A stretch of 64,000 nt of DNA from NCBI GenBank assembly GCA_027422505.1, contig JAPQWV010001363.1, positions 1-64,000 on the forward strand. Direction: 5' to 3'. The notes below the pieces were generated by a model. It saw only the letters and a program-made list of their open reading frames with translations, did no database searches and was not told where the DNA came from. The stretch is from Craterostigma plantagineum. Lineage: Eukaryota; Streptophyta; Magnoliopsida; Lamiales; Linderniaceae. Below, piece by piece: positions 36,573 to 51,961 of the stretch (positions are counted from its first letter, which is position 1; the number at the start of each line of letters is the position of its first letter). The position numbers and the translations under genes are program-made.

Positions 36573-36932
36573 AGAGAAAAACTGAAATCGAGAAAGACTA
36601 ATGAATATTTTATTGACTGATTGCTTGAAACTATTACAAGCGATGAGCATATATATAGAGTACATCGTAGCAGAATCAATCACAATCAATCATAATAATG
36701 AGCACTAAATAGAGAGATATTTTTTCCTTATTGACCAGACTACCATATGTAAGAGAATATATTACTATTTGGGATCCTTGATACCATCCATAACCTTTGA
36801 CTAAATCTTCTGATTGATATCGCCTTATTTCTCCATAATTAGTGGATTGACCTAATCCCCCTTATCACTCCATAATTTGTGGGATTCGCCTTATTACTCC
36901 TAGGTCATCCACTTGATATTATATTGCCAATA
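36573..36932 (-). repeat. Copia 5' LTR
   Basis: 360 bp partner of the left LTR. The primer-binding site lies immediately inside it (36561-36572). Confidence 0.93.
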
Positions 36933-36937
36933 CATCC

Positions 36938-37726
36938 CGTGTGAAGATCGTTCTTTTCTTACTGTAAAATTATCGCCTTGTGTAATGATGAACGTACACA
37001 GCTTCAGCTTTAAGCGAATGTTTATGGAAGAAAGTGATTTAGTTTGTCTAACTCAGTTCATTACACTAAAGTCACGCATGAACTTGACGTTCGAATCGGA
37101 CACATTTTCCGATTTCTAATTTCCATTTTTTACTGATTAATTGCTGAGAGTTCGATTGTCTACTGTTCGTGTTTAATCGGGTCGAATAAATTCGGACTTT
37201 TTTCTGCTTTGTTTTGAAGTTAGATGGTTCGAAGCGAAGGTGGATTCTTGTTCACAGTGTGTTCTTACTTTAGTGCTGTTTTTGCTTTTCTTACCAGAAA
37301 TTGAGATTTTCTAGCACAGTGATGAACGAATCCCTTTTGCAGTTCCCTTCAACGTACATTAATATTTTCTTGCATCTGTAATGTGGATATCGTGACAAAA
37401 TTTGAATATCGTGCTTATCCCATTTCCCTATCTTGTTATGTAGTGATAAAATTCATGGTGTTGGTAGCACATGATGAATGCCAATAAAAGATTTAGATTG
37501 ACTTGAATGGTTGGCGTATTAGAGAGTGGAGGGTGGAGGGTGTGTGAAGCCCCTGGATTACAAATTGATTTGTACGGGCACGACTAACGATGAGGAGGTT
37601 GTTGGGGTTTACTAGCCCCGAGCCTATGTGGATACGGGAGTCCATGCTACCACCAATACCAGAAAAATAAATCTTCATAAATTCTCTAAATAAAATCATA
37701 TGTGAGTTAAATATCGTGTTAAGCTC
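36938..37726. other. No gene recognised
   Basis: AT-rich sequence between the copia element and the duplicated protease fragment. It contains no homology I can name. Confidence 0.45.
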
Positions 37727-38174
<448 letters not shown>

Positions 38175-38178
<4 letters not shown>

Positions 38179-39110
38179 ACATGGGCAAGATGGATGAGCT
38201 CAGAGATTGCTTGACGAGTGGTTTTTTCTGGGCGGGGCGGTGAATATCGGGGATTGGATTCCATGGCTCGACTTCCTCGATTTGCAGGGATATGTTAAGA
38301 AATGAAGGCTCTGGCGAAGAATCTTGATGAGTTCCACGAGACTGTGATCGGCGATCACTTGGCTAGAAAGGCGAGAGAAGAAGCCATCGCCGGCAAGGAT
38401 TTCTTGGGCACTTTATTGGAGATGACTGACGATTTGAGCCTGGAAATCAAAGTGACGAAAGATCGGCCCTTTTCGTTATTGCAATATCTCTTATTCCTTG
38501 AAAGATGTCTGATTAGTGATTCATTGGCTGTGTTCCTCTATATGAATGACATTCACAGAGCCTTTTGTCGGCGGTGCTGATACATCAGCTACGACGGTTG
38601 AATGGGCGTTCTTGAAATGTTTAGGCAGCCACTCATCATGAAGAAGGCGAAAGAAGAGCTCGAAAGAGTCGTTGGAAGGAAAGATGGGTCGAAGATAGTG
38701 ACTACTCTAAATTACCTTACGTAGACGCCATTGCCATGGAGTCGATGAGATTACATCCTCTTAGTACGTTATTACCACCTCACTACTCGACCGAAGATTG
38801 TAAAGTCGCTGGGTATAATGTTTCGAAGGGAACTATGGTCCTCGTCAATACATGGAGCTTAGGCAGAGATCCCAATTCATGGGATAAACCTGAAGAGTTC
38901 TTACCAGAAAGGTTTATTGGCAAAGACATCGACGTGCTGCGAAGTAATTACGCTTTTTGCCTTTCGGGGGTGTCCCGGGTATAGCCTCGGGCTCAAGTCA
39001 GTGAGATCGATGCTTGCCAACTTATTGCATGGATTTGAGTTGAAGCTTGTCGAGGGAATGAAGCCTGAAGATATAAGCATGGAGGAAGCTTATGGACTCA
39101 CCACTCATCC
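38175..39110 (+). pseudogene. Truncated P450 copy 3 (CYP92-like)
   Basis: Starts abruptly within exon 1, at the point matching 30,864 of copy 2 (ATGGGCAAGATGGATGAGC), and ends before the last codons, matching about 31,847. It keeps part of the intron, so it arose by DNA duplication rather than from mRNA. The exon 1/intron border (KALVQ/GT) is deleted near 38,463. The haem loop is damaged: the FGSGRR part is missing before [11 protein letters not shown] near 38,965. Lacking the anchor, helix C and a sound haem loop, it cannot encode an enzyme. Confidence 0.9.
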
Positions 39111-39563
<453 letters not shown>

Positions 39564-40040
39564 TTCCCTTTGTTAGTAGGTTCCTATTGTCTTCTTGTTA
39601 CGCGACAATTCTTTCACGGTACTCCAATGTCCACCACCTTGTTGAAGACTCCACTGGCTCTCCGGACACCCTCGGCGTTCGTTAGAGGGTCCTCGTCACC
39701 CTGTCTCGTCGGCGTATACCTTGGGCGGAGCCGATTCTGAGCTATACAGTGCAATTACACGATCCCCAAAGCTCAGACGGTTCGAGTCTCGTTTAAGAAA
39801 TTCTTGACGTTCGCAACAGATGGAGATGGTGTTGAGTCCGAACCCGAAGCGAACAAGATGGACAGATGCTACAAGCTCACGGTCAACGAGTTTGCAGACA
39901 TGGCTGACATGAGCATTTATACTAACTCGAAGCTCAAGCATCATGGTATGCTACAAGGGAAGTTTAGAGGTAATGAGAATTTTATGTATGAAAGTTGTTC
40001 CACCCTCTTTTGATTGGAGGAAAAGAAGGGCATAAAATTC
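39564..40040 (+). pseudogene. Papain-like protease propeptide (I29) fragment
   Basis: On the plus strand about 39,840-40,020 encodes CYKLTVNEFADM, a break, then SKLKHHGMLQGKFRGNENF and MYESCSTL leading to a PPSFDWRK-like start of the mature enzyme. This is the ERFNAV/NEFAD end of a C1A propeptide. It is opposite in strand to the two C-terminal fragments, has no catalytic Cys exon after it, and frame fails at once. It is a rearranged remnant of the same protease type. Confidence 0.7.
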
Positions 40041-40404
40041 GTTTTTGGATAATCTTACACGTAGCTCGTGGGCGTTCTCTACTATAGTGGCAGTTGTGGC
40101 CCTATCCGTTCTATCTCCTACGATGGCCACCACACCGTTGAAGGGTTCAGGAACCCTTGGGCACTGACTGGCCAGGCACACGCAAGTGAGACTGGCGTGT
40201 GCTGGCCCGCAGCAGATCTCGAGCCACAAGAGGTCGCACTAATTGTTGAGAATGCGGCTACACGGCAGAAGATAGGGATGGTGCTGAGAGAAAGTCGAAC
40301 TCAATTATTAAGTATAAGAGTCTTGCTTCTTCATCATTCACGTAGTCATTTTATTCTTATGCTCAAAAAGGGTTTTATTGTTTTATCGAGTCTGAGAAAT
40401 TATT

Positions 40405-41990
40405 TCTTTATAGCTGGAACAGCTGGCATGTTATCAACAGAAATTTCGTTGCGTACAGTGGGTAGTGCCTAGTGGTGAACATTGGACGATAAAGAAAATA
40501 TACCACCACCACCACTGCTACAACCATCGAAATCCTGGATTTGCTTCTCTAGCTCTTGAACTATCCATAATTTCACTGTGATTCAGGGCAAGATGAATAG
40601 AGAAATGCTTTCTAATATTTAGTATTCTGATCGAGGAAAAATTCAAAGAATATCATAGGGAAACCATAAAATGACAAACCTGGGACACCCCACAAAATTC
40701 AGTACGTGGGTTTCAAGTTGACTTCATCAAATCAATGCACGCATTTTCAAAAGCATCATTGACGGCAAAGTTAAAGAATCCACAACATTATGTCAAAATT
40801 ATTCATATGCGTTAATGATAAAAAAAAACTCCATCTTGATGTACGTGATACCTTCACCACAATAACCTTGGGCTTTGATAGGAGTAACATCACCCTCCTC
40901 CCACCAATGACGAAGGCTGGAACAGCTGGCATGTTTCAACAGAAATTTCGTTGCATGACAGTGGGTAGTGCCTAGTGGTGAACATTGGACGATAAAGAAA
41001 ATATACCACCACCACTGCTAGAACCATCGAAATCCTGGATTTTCTTCTCCAGCTCTTGAACATGTCCCATAATTTCACTATGATTCAGGGCAAGATGAAT
41101 ACAGAAATGCTTTCTAATATTTAGTATTCTGATCGAGCAAAAATTCAAAGAATATCATAGGGAAACCATAAAATGACAAACCTGGGACACCCCACAAAAT
41201 TCAGTATGTGGGTTTCAAGTTGACTTCATCAAATTCAATGCACGCATTTTCTAAAGCATCATTGACGGCAAAGTTTTTTTTAGAATCCGCAACATTAGGT
41301 CAAAATTATTCAAATGCTTTATTGATAAAAAAAAAAACTCCATCTGGATATAAGTTACCTGTACTTGAGGGTTTTGAGCTCCCCATGATGTGTAGTAGCT
41401 ATGGTCAACAATGTACCAGCAGATTCTAGCAATGACATCCCTAGAGCAGCTCCTTCTAGTGGATTCGTCCATGCACCTACCTGAAAATGTTTTGAACATA
41501 GTGCTAATTGTCGAGTAATTTAAATATCAATATTTATTTCATTTTCAACGAAATGTTGAACAATGTATTTACTACAGCTTGACGTAAAATATGACAATCA
41601 TGAAAGCATAACAACTTCCATACTTCGTCCAGGAGCACCAAAGACTGACTTGTCGTAAGAGAGTTGATTTCCTGCCACACGAAATTCTCATTGATACTTG
41701 TCTGTAGCAACTGAGAACAAATACCGAAATATGCCACACGAAATTCTCATCTGGACATAACAACTCTCACATGATATTCTCATTGATACTTGTCTGTGAT
41801 CAGTAGTCTTTAAATTTGGTTTGATACATTGGATTCGTTCACATACTTGATCTTGCCATCATAGCGGCCAACCAATAGTCTTCAAACAAATCGTCTTGCC
41901 TCCATTATTAGGGCCACTGATAACAAATACTTTGGTTTTCTCCCCAATAAATATGTCAAATGGGACAGGAAGGGTTTCGTTCTGTTGGGT
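40405..41990 (-). pseudogene. MutS2-like ATPase fragments, partly tandem-duplicated
   Basis: On the minus strand from right to left: TKVFVISGPNNGGKTICLK (Walker A, about 41,890-41,950), SLVLLDEV (Walker B, about 41,630-41,665), TNPLEGAALGMSLLESAGTL with ATTHHGELKTLKY (about 41,365-41,475) and EIMGHVQELEKKIQDFDGSS (about 41,000-41,075). This order fits plant MutS2-type ATPases (organellar recombination or ribosome quality control). No Smr domain or N-terminal half is present and the exons are separated by frame breaks. A segment of about 440 bp occurs twice (40,412-40,850 and 40,916-41,355). The locus is dead. Confidence 0.8.
40412..41355. repeat. Direct repeat of about 440 bp, offset 504 bp
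   Basis: Both copies start CTGGAACAGCTGGCATGTT and run through AACATTGGACGATAAAG and CCTGGGACACCCCACAAAAT to a run of A followed by CTCCATCT. Copies differ by small substitutions and indels, so the duplication is not brand new. Confidence 0.85.
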
Positions 41991-43256
41991 TTGAGCGGTA
42001 ATATTTCGGACGCAGCGGAAGGTTGATTTTGGCTCGCGACATTTTATTGGGACAATGTAGAATAGAAATGACCGATAGAGAACACGAGATTTTACGTGGT
42101 TTGACCAATACCGCCTACCTCCACGGAGAGCACCAGCATTACTATATTGAGAATATTATAGCGTACAAACTAACACTCGTGTTTAAACCAAAACTCGAGA
42201 CCCCTTACCCACCCGGGTAATATATTTGTACCTATTCCCAACTACCACAGTAAAATAAAACCTGTTGTCACCCTTATCCACCCGGATAAGTTTTCCTCTC
42301 ACTATTTCTCTCTCTCTGAACTTCTCACTTGATTTGGGATGATAATAACTGAAGAATCCTTAGCCTATTTATAGATGTCTTCAGCTCTTCTGGACCGCTC
42401 AAAACCGGTGGCCGGGAATCCACCACGTCGCCCTTCAATACGAACCATTCATTAATTTATTATATATAATATAAAATAATATTATAATATAATATTATAA
42501 TTTATTTTTTTTTTTCCTTCAATGGTGGGCGTGGCTTCATTGCCACCATATGTTGGCTGGATCCAACAATTCTCCCCTCCAGCCACACTCAACACCATTG
42601 CTCCAAGTGCTCATCCAGCGAGTCTGTTTGAGAGTAATCCGTTCGTAATCATCGCGAACGTCCATTGGCCTTCCTTGTACCAGCTACACATCTCCGAATC
42701 AAGAATTCAGGTCCTATCCACTTGATTCACCCCGCGGCCAATCCTATGTGCAGCTGTCGAACCGACTCTATCCATCGATTCTGAAGAGCAGGGACACCGA
42801 TGGGTACGCTGACCACAATGAAATTTGATGGGTCACGTACAATACACGAGCACCTTAAACTTAGAATGAAGGTGGAAGAGAGTTTTCTTGTGACGTTCAT
42901 TATGAACTCCTTACCTCCTCAGTGCGGTCACTTTCAAATTAATATAACACAATTAAGATAAGTGGAATGTGACACAACTGCAGACTTTACTGATTCAAGA
43001 GGAGGCGAGTTGAACAAACAAGGAGCTCACTCTATTGATATTATTGGTCGTCAAGGAGCTAGCAAGAAAACTAAAAAGCCGAAAAAAAAAAAGGGAAAGG
43101 GACTATTGAAAGCTAATGCGTCTTCTTCCAAAGTCACAAGAAAGAACTGAAGAGTAATCAGTTGAAGCAATCAGAACTTATCATTTAATTTTAAAGACTG
43201 GACATCATTTAGATCTTTTTTCAGACCTTTCCTGCAATTTAGTTGCTCTGATACCA
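41991..43256. mobile_element. Degraded copia remnant (LTR-like and gag pieces)
   Basis: 41,990-42,600 has LTR-like text (TTTTACGTGGTTTGACC, CACCCGGGTAA, and paired ATGTTGGCTGGATCCAACA). On the plus strand about 42,850-43,150 reads EHLKLRMKVEESFLVTFIMN, SLPPQC and a Lys-rich KKTKKPKKKKGKG, a copia UBN2-type gag with stops. A primer-binding-site-like GCTCTGATACCA (43,245-43,256, minus orientation) ends the block. It has no pol. Confidence 0.65.
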
Positions 43257-43259
43257 ACT

Positions 43260-43600
43260 GTAAGCATATTTATATGCTACCGGTAACTCAAACAACATAA
43301 TTACATGATCTGTTTCAAACAACACAATTCTCATGTTATACATGATAATAAATATAAAACAGTAACCCAGATCCATCATGACGATTCGAGATGACTAGTC
43401 GAGTTTTTCTCCCTTTACACTAACATATTATATTCTTCATCCATCAGAAAATATATTAATGTAGTTCAAATGGAGAGAAACTCGACTTACGTCTTCTCGA
43501 ATCGTCACGATGAATCAAGGTTAGTGTTTTATATTTTATTATCATGTATATCATTGAATTATATTTGTTTGAGTTACGTGTAGCATATAAATATGCTTAC
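43260..43600. repeat. Large inverted repeat (fold-back), possibly head-to-head LTR pieces
   Basis: The left arm (43,260-43,412) begins GTAAGCATATTTATATGCTA. The right arm (43,472-43,600) is its reverse complement, with further matches at ACATGATAATAAATATAAAA and GACGATTCGAGA. The spacer is about 60 bp. The left arm abuts a retroelement primer-binding-site motif, so the arms may be two inverted copies of one short LTR. Confidence 0.8.
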
Positions 43601-44716
43601 AAGGGATTCACATTAGCAGCATAATTGGAAGCGTACAAAATATTCTATACACAAAAATTAATCACCTTTCTTCGAGTTCTTCGAACCTGTAAAGCAACAG
43701 AGTTAAATACAATCTATAAAAAAATAATATGTTTGAGGTTGTTTTAGATCATAACAACGACGCGTGCATGTACTTTGAGGGTTGATTATGTTTTTTTATT
43801 TTCAGAAATGCGGTTTCTTTACTTAGATTTTAGAAAGGGTACGGCTTCTTTATCCTATGTATTATTAAAAAATAAAAAAAAAATAGTTTAATGAAAATGT
43901 TTATTTGAGAGGACACGAAGTTGTATTTAGTCTAGGGAATGGAATGATTCAAATTGTAAAAAAAAAAAAGACTATACATCAGTACTTGACTAAATTCATT
44001 TTTGGTAAAGAAAAAAAAGAATAAGAATAAACCCAGCCTCTGGAGATCATTATTCCAATATATTCATTTCGCAAATTGCTCTCAATATATGCAAAATCCA
44101 AAAAGAAAAAAAAAAAAAAAGAGCAAATGATTCAAATGGTCAAATATACGAAATGGAATGTCATATTGCAAGAGGGGGAACGATGTAATAACTCGTTAAA
44201 GCTACTTAATTAAGGAACGGAGAAGTCATGCACCGAGCTAGTTGCGAGTGTGACGCTGCAAGTAGTTCCTCATTGACATTTTGATAATTCGAAGTTTCGA
44301 AGATTGAAAGTATTAAGTAGAAAACCATTTACACAAATATGAAAAATTCGTATTTTTCTGATATTTCTTTGAAGATAAGTATGCACTGTTATCATAAATG
44401 GACTTAAAGAGTGTCCTGAAGCGAAGGGAATAATATCTGTTTTCCTTTATATATTTAACTTTCATGACTGAACTGCGATTATTTTTCTTCATTTTCTTTT
44501 TCCTTTGAGAAAGGTGGTCAGAATTTTGCTACAACTTTCACCAGTGTGAACTATGACACCATCAATAAATGATCTTCATAAAATTAAGAACTTGAGATTT
44601 TTTTAATTCATATATTTATATCCAAATATGATAAAATAATATTAAAAATACGAGTGATCCGCATGCTTAGAAATTAGAATGGTGGATTACGACGATAATC
44701 GTAGTCAGCGGGGAAT

Positions 44717-44752
<36 letters not shown>

Positions 44753-45006
44753 CAAGTCAAAGACTATAGTCGCCATCAAATAATCCAATAAAAACAAAAA
44801 GAACACCAGGCAGAGCATATCACAAACCACCTTTACATTTTAAACGTTCGTGCGTACAACTCAATTTATTAACTTCCCATACCTTTTATTACACGAACTA
44901 AACCGCCAAACATCACTTCATCACAACCCTCATATAACAACACAACATCTATAGCAAACAACAAAGCAAAGAACGGCATCCATACACATAATTATAACAT
45001 GCTAAT
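43601..45006. other. AT-rich stretch, no gene recognised
   Basis: About 1.4 kb with several A runs, the longest a 32-bp poly(A) at about 44,719-44,750. No coding text is recognised. Confidence 0.5.
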
Positions 45007-46511
<1,505 letters not shown>

Positions 46512-47073
46512 GTTCTTGATATTTAACTGCGACCTTAAGATACGCTCAAATACATATTTATATTTATTCTCACAGCTCGATGATACGAATGTTGTCTGAA
46601 GTTTTTGCAGTGCGTTGCTTACTACTAAGTACTACGAGGGGTGGATTATGGCTCTTTATATAGGAAGCAATTTGCGTGCCAAGAGGTGGTAAAATTTGGT
46701 ATGACCAATGCAGTAATTAACGTGGTAAAAATAAAATTAACTAAATATACCCTTCTACGTGGATGTGGAACGTCATCAGTTTCTACATGACGTGATAATC
46801 TCCTTATTCATTCGGACTACTTCACAATGTAATCTCTAATGAATTTGTGGTATATGAATACCGAAGAACTTCGGCCCATTGATATATGTCTTATTCAAAA
46901 TAGGTGATCAGGAATCCGCCGTGTCGTCAACCAATACGAACTTCGGTCACTAATCAAATATAAATTCGGCCCACATGGGATTGAAGTTTAATAATAAGAT
47001 TCTCTATTAGATTAGAGTGAGATGCGTTGCAACAAAAAAGTTTTTTTTTTTTTTTTTTAAGTGTACTCCCTAA
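46512..47073. other. 5' flank of the OPR-like gene
   Basis: AT-rich, with a TATA-like site near 46,655 on the minus strand and a T run at about 47,041-47,058. No gene seen. Confidence 0.5.
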
Positions 47074-47751
47074 GGGTGTCCACATTCATAGCACATCATA
47101 ACACTGCCACCTCAGCACACTTTATACTTTTAAATATTTTATTCTATGACACTTCTACATTCATTTTTTTCCACAATCATGACACTACCATAACACGGAC
47201 TCACGACTCTATATTAATTCTATATACTTTTACATTATTTAATTTCTATATATATTAATTAAACTATTATAAATATTTAATTAAATTTATATTTCTTACA
47301 CGCTCATATGCTTAATTAATAAAACTATTATAAATATTTAATTAAATTTATATTTCTTACCAGCTCATTTGCTTAATTAATATTAAATAAAAAAATAGGC
47401 AAGGAAAACAAATAATCTAGTTTTAATTTATTAAACATTCTGTGATAGAATAAGGTAAATTTCTGATATATTTAATAAAACAAAACTAAAAAAGAATTAT
47501 TAATCGAACAGCATTATTAACGTTTGTATGTACTTTTAACATAATTTTCAATATTAATTGCACTTGGTCCCACATACATAAAGCATAAAATAAAATAAAA
47601 AAAAAAAAAAAAACAGAAAAAGTTCCATGGACCGGTATCATAACCATGATACAGTTTATGGATATAACACCACCACAATGGTTGATGTGTCATATAAACT
47701 GACACATCAGCTCTATGACACAATGGTATAATACCATTGTGGACACCCTAA
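47071..47751. mobile_element. 675-bp Tourist/PIF-Harbinger-type MITE with TAA duplication
   Basis: Element 47074-47748 has terminal inverted repeats GGGTGTCCACA...TGTGGACACCC and is flanked on both sides by TAA (47071-47073 and 47749-47751). A 3-bp TAA/TTA duplication is diagnostic of PIF/Harbinger-type insertion. The interior is AT-rich and non-coding. It lies in the 3' flank of the eL6 gene. Confidence 0.85.
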
Positions 47752-47835
47752 AAAGAACACATTCCCAGACATAATTCTCAAAGAAGGATCTAAGAACACA
47801 ACAAACCAGAAAATGCAAGTAAAAATTGTATAAAT

Positions 47836-49076
<1,241 letters not shown>

Positions 49077-49130
49077 TGAAATGCTGCTGCGAGCTGTGAT
49101 CGCGCTTGCTTAGTGTTTGATTCTATGCGA

Positions 49131-49236
49131 AACCCTAACAGCTACATACATCATGTAATAACGTCCATCATTGTGGGCCTATCAGTTTAAGCCCAAATGT
49201 TATTCTATTGGGCCTCAATTTACATATATTGGGCCG
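49131..49236 (-). promoter_or_regulatory. eL6 promoter: telo-box and four site II motifs
   Basis: AACCCTAA (49,131-49,138, a telo-box) lies 55 bp upstream of the eL6 start. TGGGCC at 49,174, GCCCAA at 49,191, TTGGGCC at about 49,208 and TTGGGCC at about 49,229 follow. The telo-box plus site II pairing is the hallmark of plant ribosomal-protein promoters. Confidence 0.75.
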
Positions 49237-49549
49237 TGCTCATTAGTGATAGTTATTCATTTCTCTTCTTTCGTAAACTAGGTTAAATCCAGAAACCAAG
49301 ACATCATCAACCTTTGTTTGTGACTAGAAGGGTAAGTAAGAGAAGATAGATAGCATCATCGTATTGAAAGATTCAAGTTCAATGTCAGAAAACTCGAATA
49401 CAAGCGTTTATTAGCAGCCTCTTTGTTTCCAAAATCCAGATCAACTCCACAGAATAGAGCAGCAACTATTGAAACAGAGATCAGTCTTCTCCTCTTCACT
49501 CATTACCGGACGAAGTCGAAAAAAGGATTCAGACTCTGTAACGAAAACT

Positions 49550-50443
49550 TCACTCGTTTCCTTCCTGCATAGACAAATAACAATCTTGAACCAAGTGATG
49601 ATAATGCTCGTCCATTAACGGGGGATCCTTTTAAGAAATGAGATCAAGAAAAAAGCAGCAGGGATAACCCAAAGGAATTCCCAGCAGTTTCCCTCGCCAG
49701 AACTACATTACCTTTGAAAGAGGGGCTTCAGAAACGTCAGGGGTCAATTTTCGTGGATATCTATCGAACTTATAAGAGCATTCCGTGTATGCAGAACCAA
49801 TACCCAGCCCAGCACCGAAAGCAATAGATGACCAGCGTGTCAAAGGGCTTCCTGAGCAATAATACACAAAGAATTGATCTAATGGTCATCAGAATGAAGT
49901 TATTCATAAAATTTTAGTAACACCATTGCTATGCCATGATTATAAATACTGATATTACCACTGTTACGATCGTCCAACAAGGAATAAATCCTATCAAAGA
50001 AGAATAAGGGTTCCAGATAAACTGGGATAGACATTGCACAATATTTCATCAGCATGTATAGGGGTCATGCATGACATAGTACTTTATATAAGATCACCAT
50101 TGTCCAAACTCCAACTAACATTCACCTTTTCCATATAAATTTCGCAATAACTATGACACAGAACTGGAATTGTGTACTGGGAAAAAGGGAAGAAAAGAAA
50201 GGCAACACCTTGCAGATCAAAATCTCACAATAGAAATTTTATCCCTACCTCAAACGAAAAAACAGCAAATTGGAGGAAAAAAGAAGCAAGGTCTGCTGAG
50301 TGCTTACGGAAGAGAAGAAGCCCAGCAAAAGCACCAGCTAACGAAGAGTACGCGACTCGTCGAACGCCCAAATCGAGACACGCATCCCACTTTGCATTCG
50401 AATCGTATTTCGATGGAAGCTCATCCTTGCCACCCTTACCCAT
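49550..50443 (-). CDS. MIC10: MICOS complex subunit MIC10
   Basis: Small inner-mitochondrial-membrane protein that bends membranes at cristae junctions. Three exons (50308-50443, 49712-49851, 49564-49550) join in frame to 96 aa with no break. It starts MGKGGKDELPSKYDSNAKWD, with a first membrane hairpin arm containing SSLAGAFAGLLLF and a second, SSIAFGAGLGIGSAYTEC, whose GxGxG glycine motif (GAGLGIG) drives Mic10 oligomerisation. The last exon is only 15 bp including the stop. Length and both glycine motifs match the family (DUF543). The 5' flank has site II motifs, as for other genes of mitochondrial function. Confidence 0.93.
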
Positions 50444-50636
50444 TTTCTTCCTCGATTTCTTCTCCTAACGGAATCGCTGTTATTAACAAAAACGAAAAGC
50501 TTTGTTCTTTGCCTTAATCGCAATTCAGCTGAAGTCGATTTGTTCTTTTCCTTTCCCAAGGGTTTCTTCTTTCTTGTTGCAATGTTCTTTCCTTTATTTT
50601 CATTTTCTTTTTCATTTCCTTGTAGTCATGGACTTC

Positions 50637-50671
50637 TGGGCCCAATGGGCCGTAATATGAGCCAAAGCCCA
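50637..50671 (-). promoter_or_regulatory. Site II cluster upstream of MIC10
   Basis: TGGGCCCAATGGGCC (50,637-50,651) and AAGCCCA (50,665) lie about 200 bp before the MIC10 start. Confidence 0.55.
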
Positions 50672-50696
50672 TTAACAAAACAATGAATTTCTTTCT

Positions 50697-51907
50697 CTAT
50701 ACATAAACTTCAACTATACAACGTTGTTCACAAAGAAGAAGGAAGGTTTGAAGCCAAGGAAGAAGCTTCTCATGAACCAACTCGGGCCTATCGTCGTGCG
50801 GACAATGCCCAACGCCACCCAACATATAAAGCTCGACGTTCGCCAACTGAGACGGCAAGGAAGAGAAGTATCGACCCACGGGCCCATCGATGGGCGTAAA
50901 CGGGTCTTCATCTCCCCACAAAACCAAAATAGGCATGGCGAGTTTAGGAACTAGCTTGACCGGGTTGGGCCCGGGCGGGCCCGTGACTATCGAGACGAAA
51001 GCATCGAGTGCACCTTCGTCGAGCGCTGGTCTTCGAATGATCTGCATATTAATTCAGACAAGGATCAGAAACTTACATATGGATCGTTCGTTACGAATTG
51101 AGTTACCTCGATGAGATCATCGTCGACAGCCTCCTTATTTGCATAGACTGACAGCAATACGTTCCTCAGATTCTCCTGCGAAAGAAAAAAGAAAGAAAAA
51201 GGTGATGTTTTTACAGTACTTGCTGAGATGATCCCATAAAGCAGCAGTTTCAGTTAGGACCGTACTTCTGTCGAACCCTTTCGAAGAAGTAAGAAGCTAT
51301 GGATCTTTGCTTGAGTAAGAAGTCGAAGAACAAAAGCAAGGGCAAGGAGTAATTTGATTCTCCAATCGTCGACGATTGCCTTGTTGTTCATTCCGCCGGC
51401 GCAGTTGAACAGCACGAGCCCTCGAACTAAGGACTGAGTCGACTCTTTTCGATGTTAGAGTCGAATTGTATGTTAGTCCCACTGCAAGTAGTTTTTTAAC
51501 AGTGTAATATTCTGTATTTCGACAAAAAACCTGAAGCAGCGATTACGCAGGCAAGACTACCAACTGAATTTCCCAATAGTACAGTTGGTCTTTGAACAAC
51601 TTGGTCTAAGAAGTCCAATATAAGCTGTATGTGTAATAAAGGACACACTTAGTTTAAGAAGAAGGGAAAAGGGGAATTTTGCAGATGATAAAGATATCGG
51701 GGATTCACCTGAGCCCAGGTTTCCATTGTATACTCAAAGCTCGGTGGCTTATCTGAAGCACCAAAACCAAGGAGATCAATGGCGTAAACTGTGTGGCTTT
51801 GAGCCAGTGTTGGGATATTCCTAAAGATGGTCATGGTCTCAAGAGCTTCATATTCATGTCTAAATTGCACTTTGAACAAGTAAACAACGAAGGAGTAAAG
51901 CATGTAT

Positions 51908-51961
<54 letters not shown>

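Larger units (their letters stand above)
31960..36937 (-). mobile_element. Full-length Ty1/copia LTR retrotransposon with 5-bp target duplication
   Basis: Two 360-bp LTRs (31965-32324 and 36573-36932) flank a 4.2-kb interior. The flanking CATCC (31960-31964 and 36933-36937) is a target-site duplication. A primer-binding site complementary to initiator tRNA-Met (TGGTATCAGAGC, minus strand, 36561-36572) adjoins the right LTR, and a GGGAGGG purine tract adjoins the left, so the element is transcribed right to left. Domain order on the minus strand is gag, integrase, reverse transcriptase, RNase H, which is the copia order. The LTRs differ only by two 1-nt homopolymer differences, so insertion was very recent. 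It sits 60 bp 3' of P450 copy 2. Confidence 0.95.

Noticed and set aside
39700..39800. Possible tRNA because of GGTTCGAGTCTC
   Set aside because: No acceptor stem, anticodon arm or D arm can be formed around it; it lies in protease-fragment DNA.
43260..43600. microRNA precursor
   Set aside because: Arms are far longer than a MIR stem and adjoin retroelement sequence; a fold-back or inverted-LTR reading fits better.
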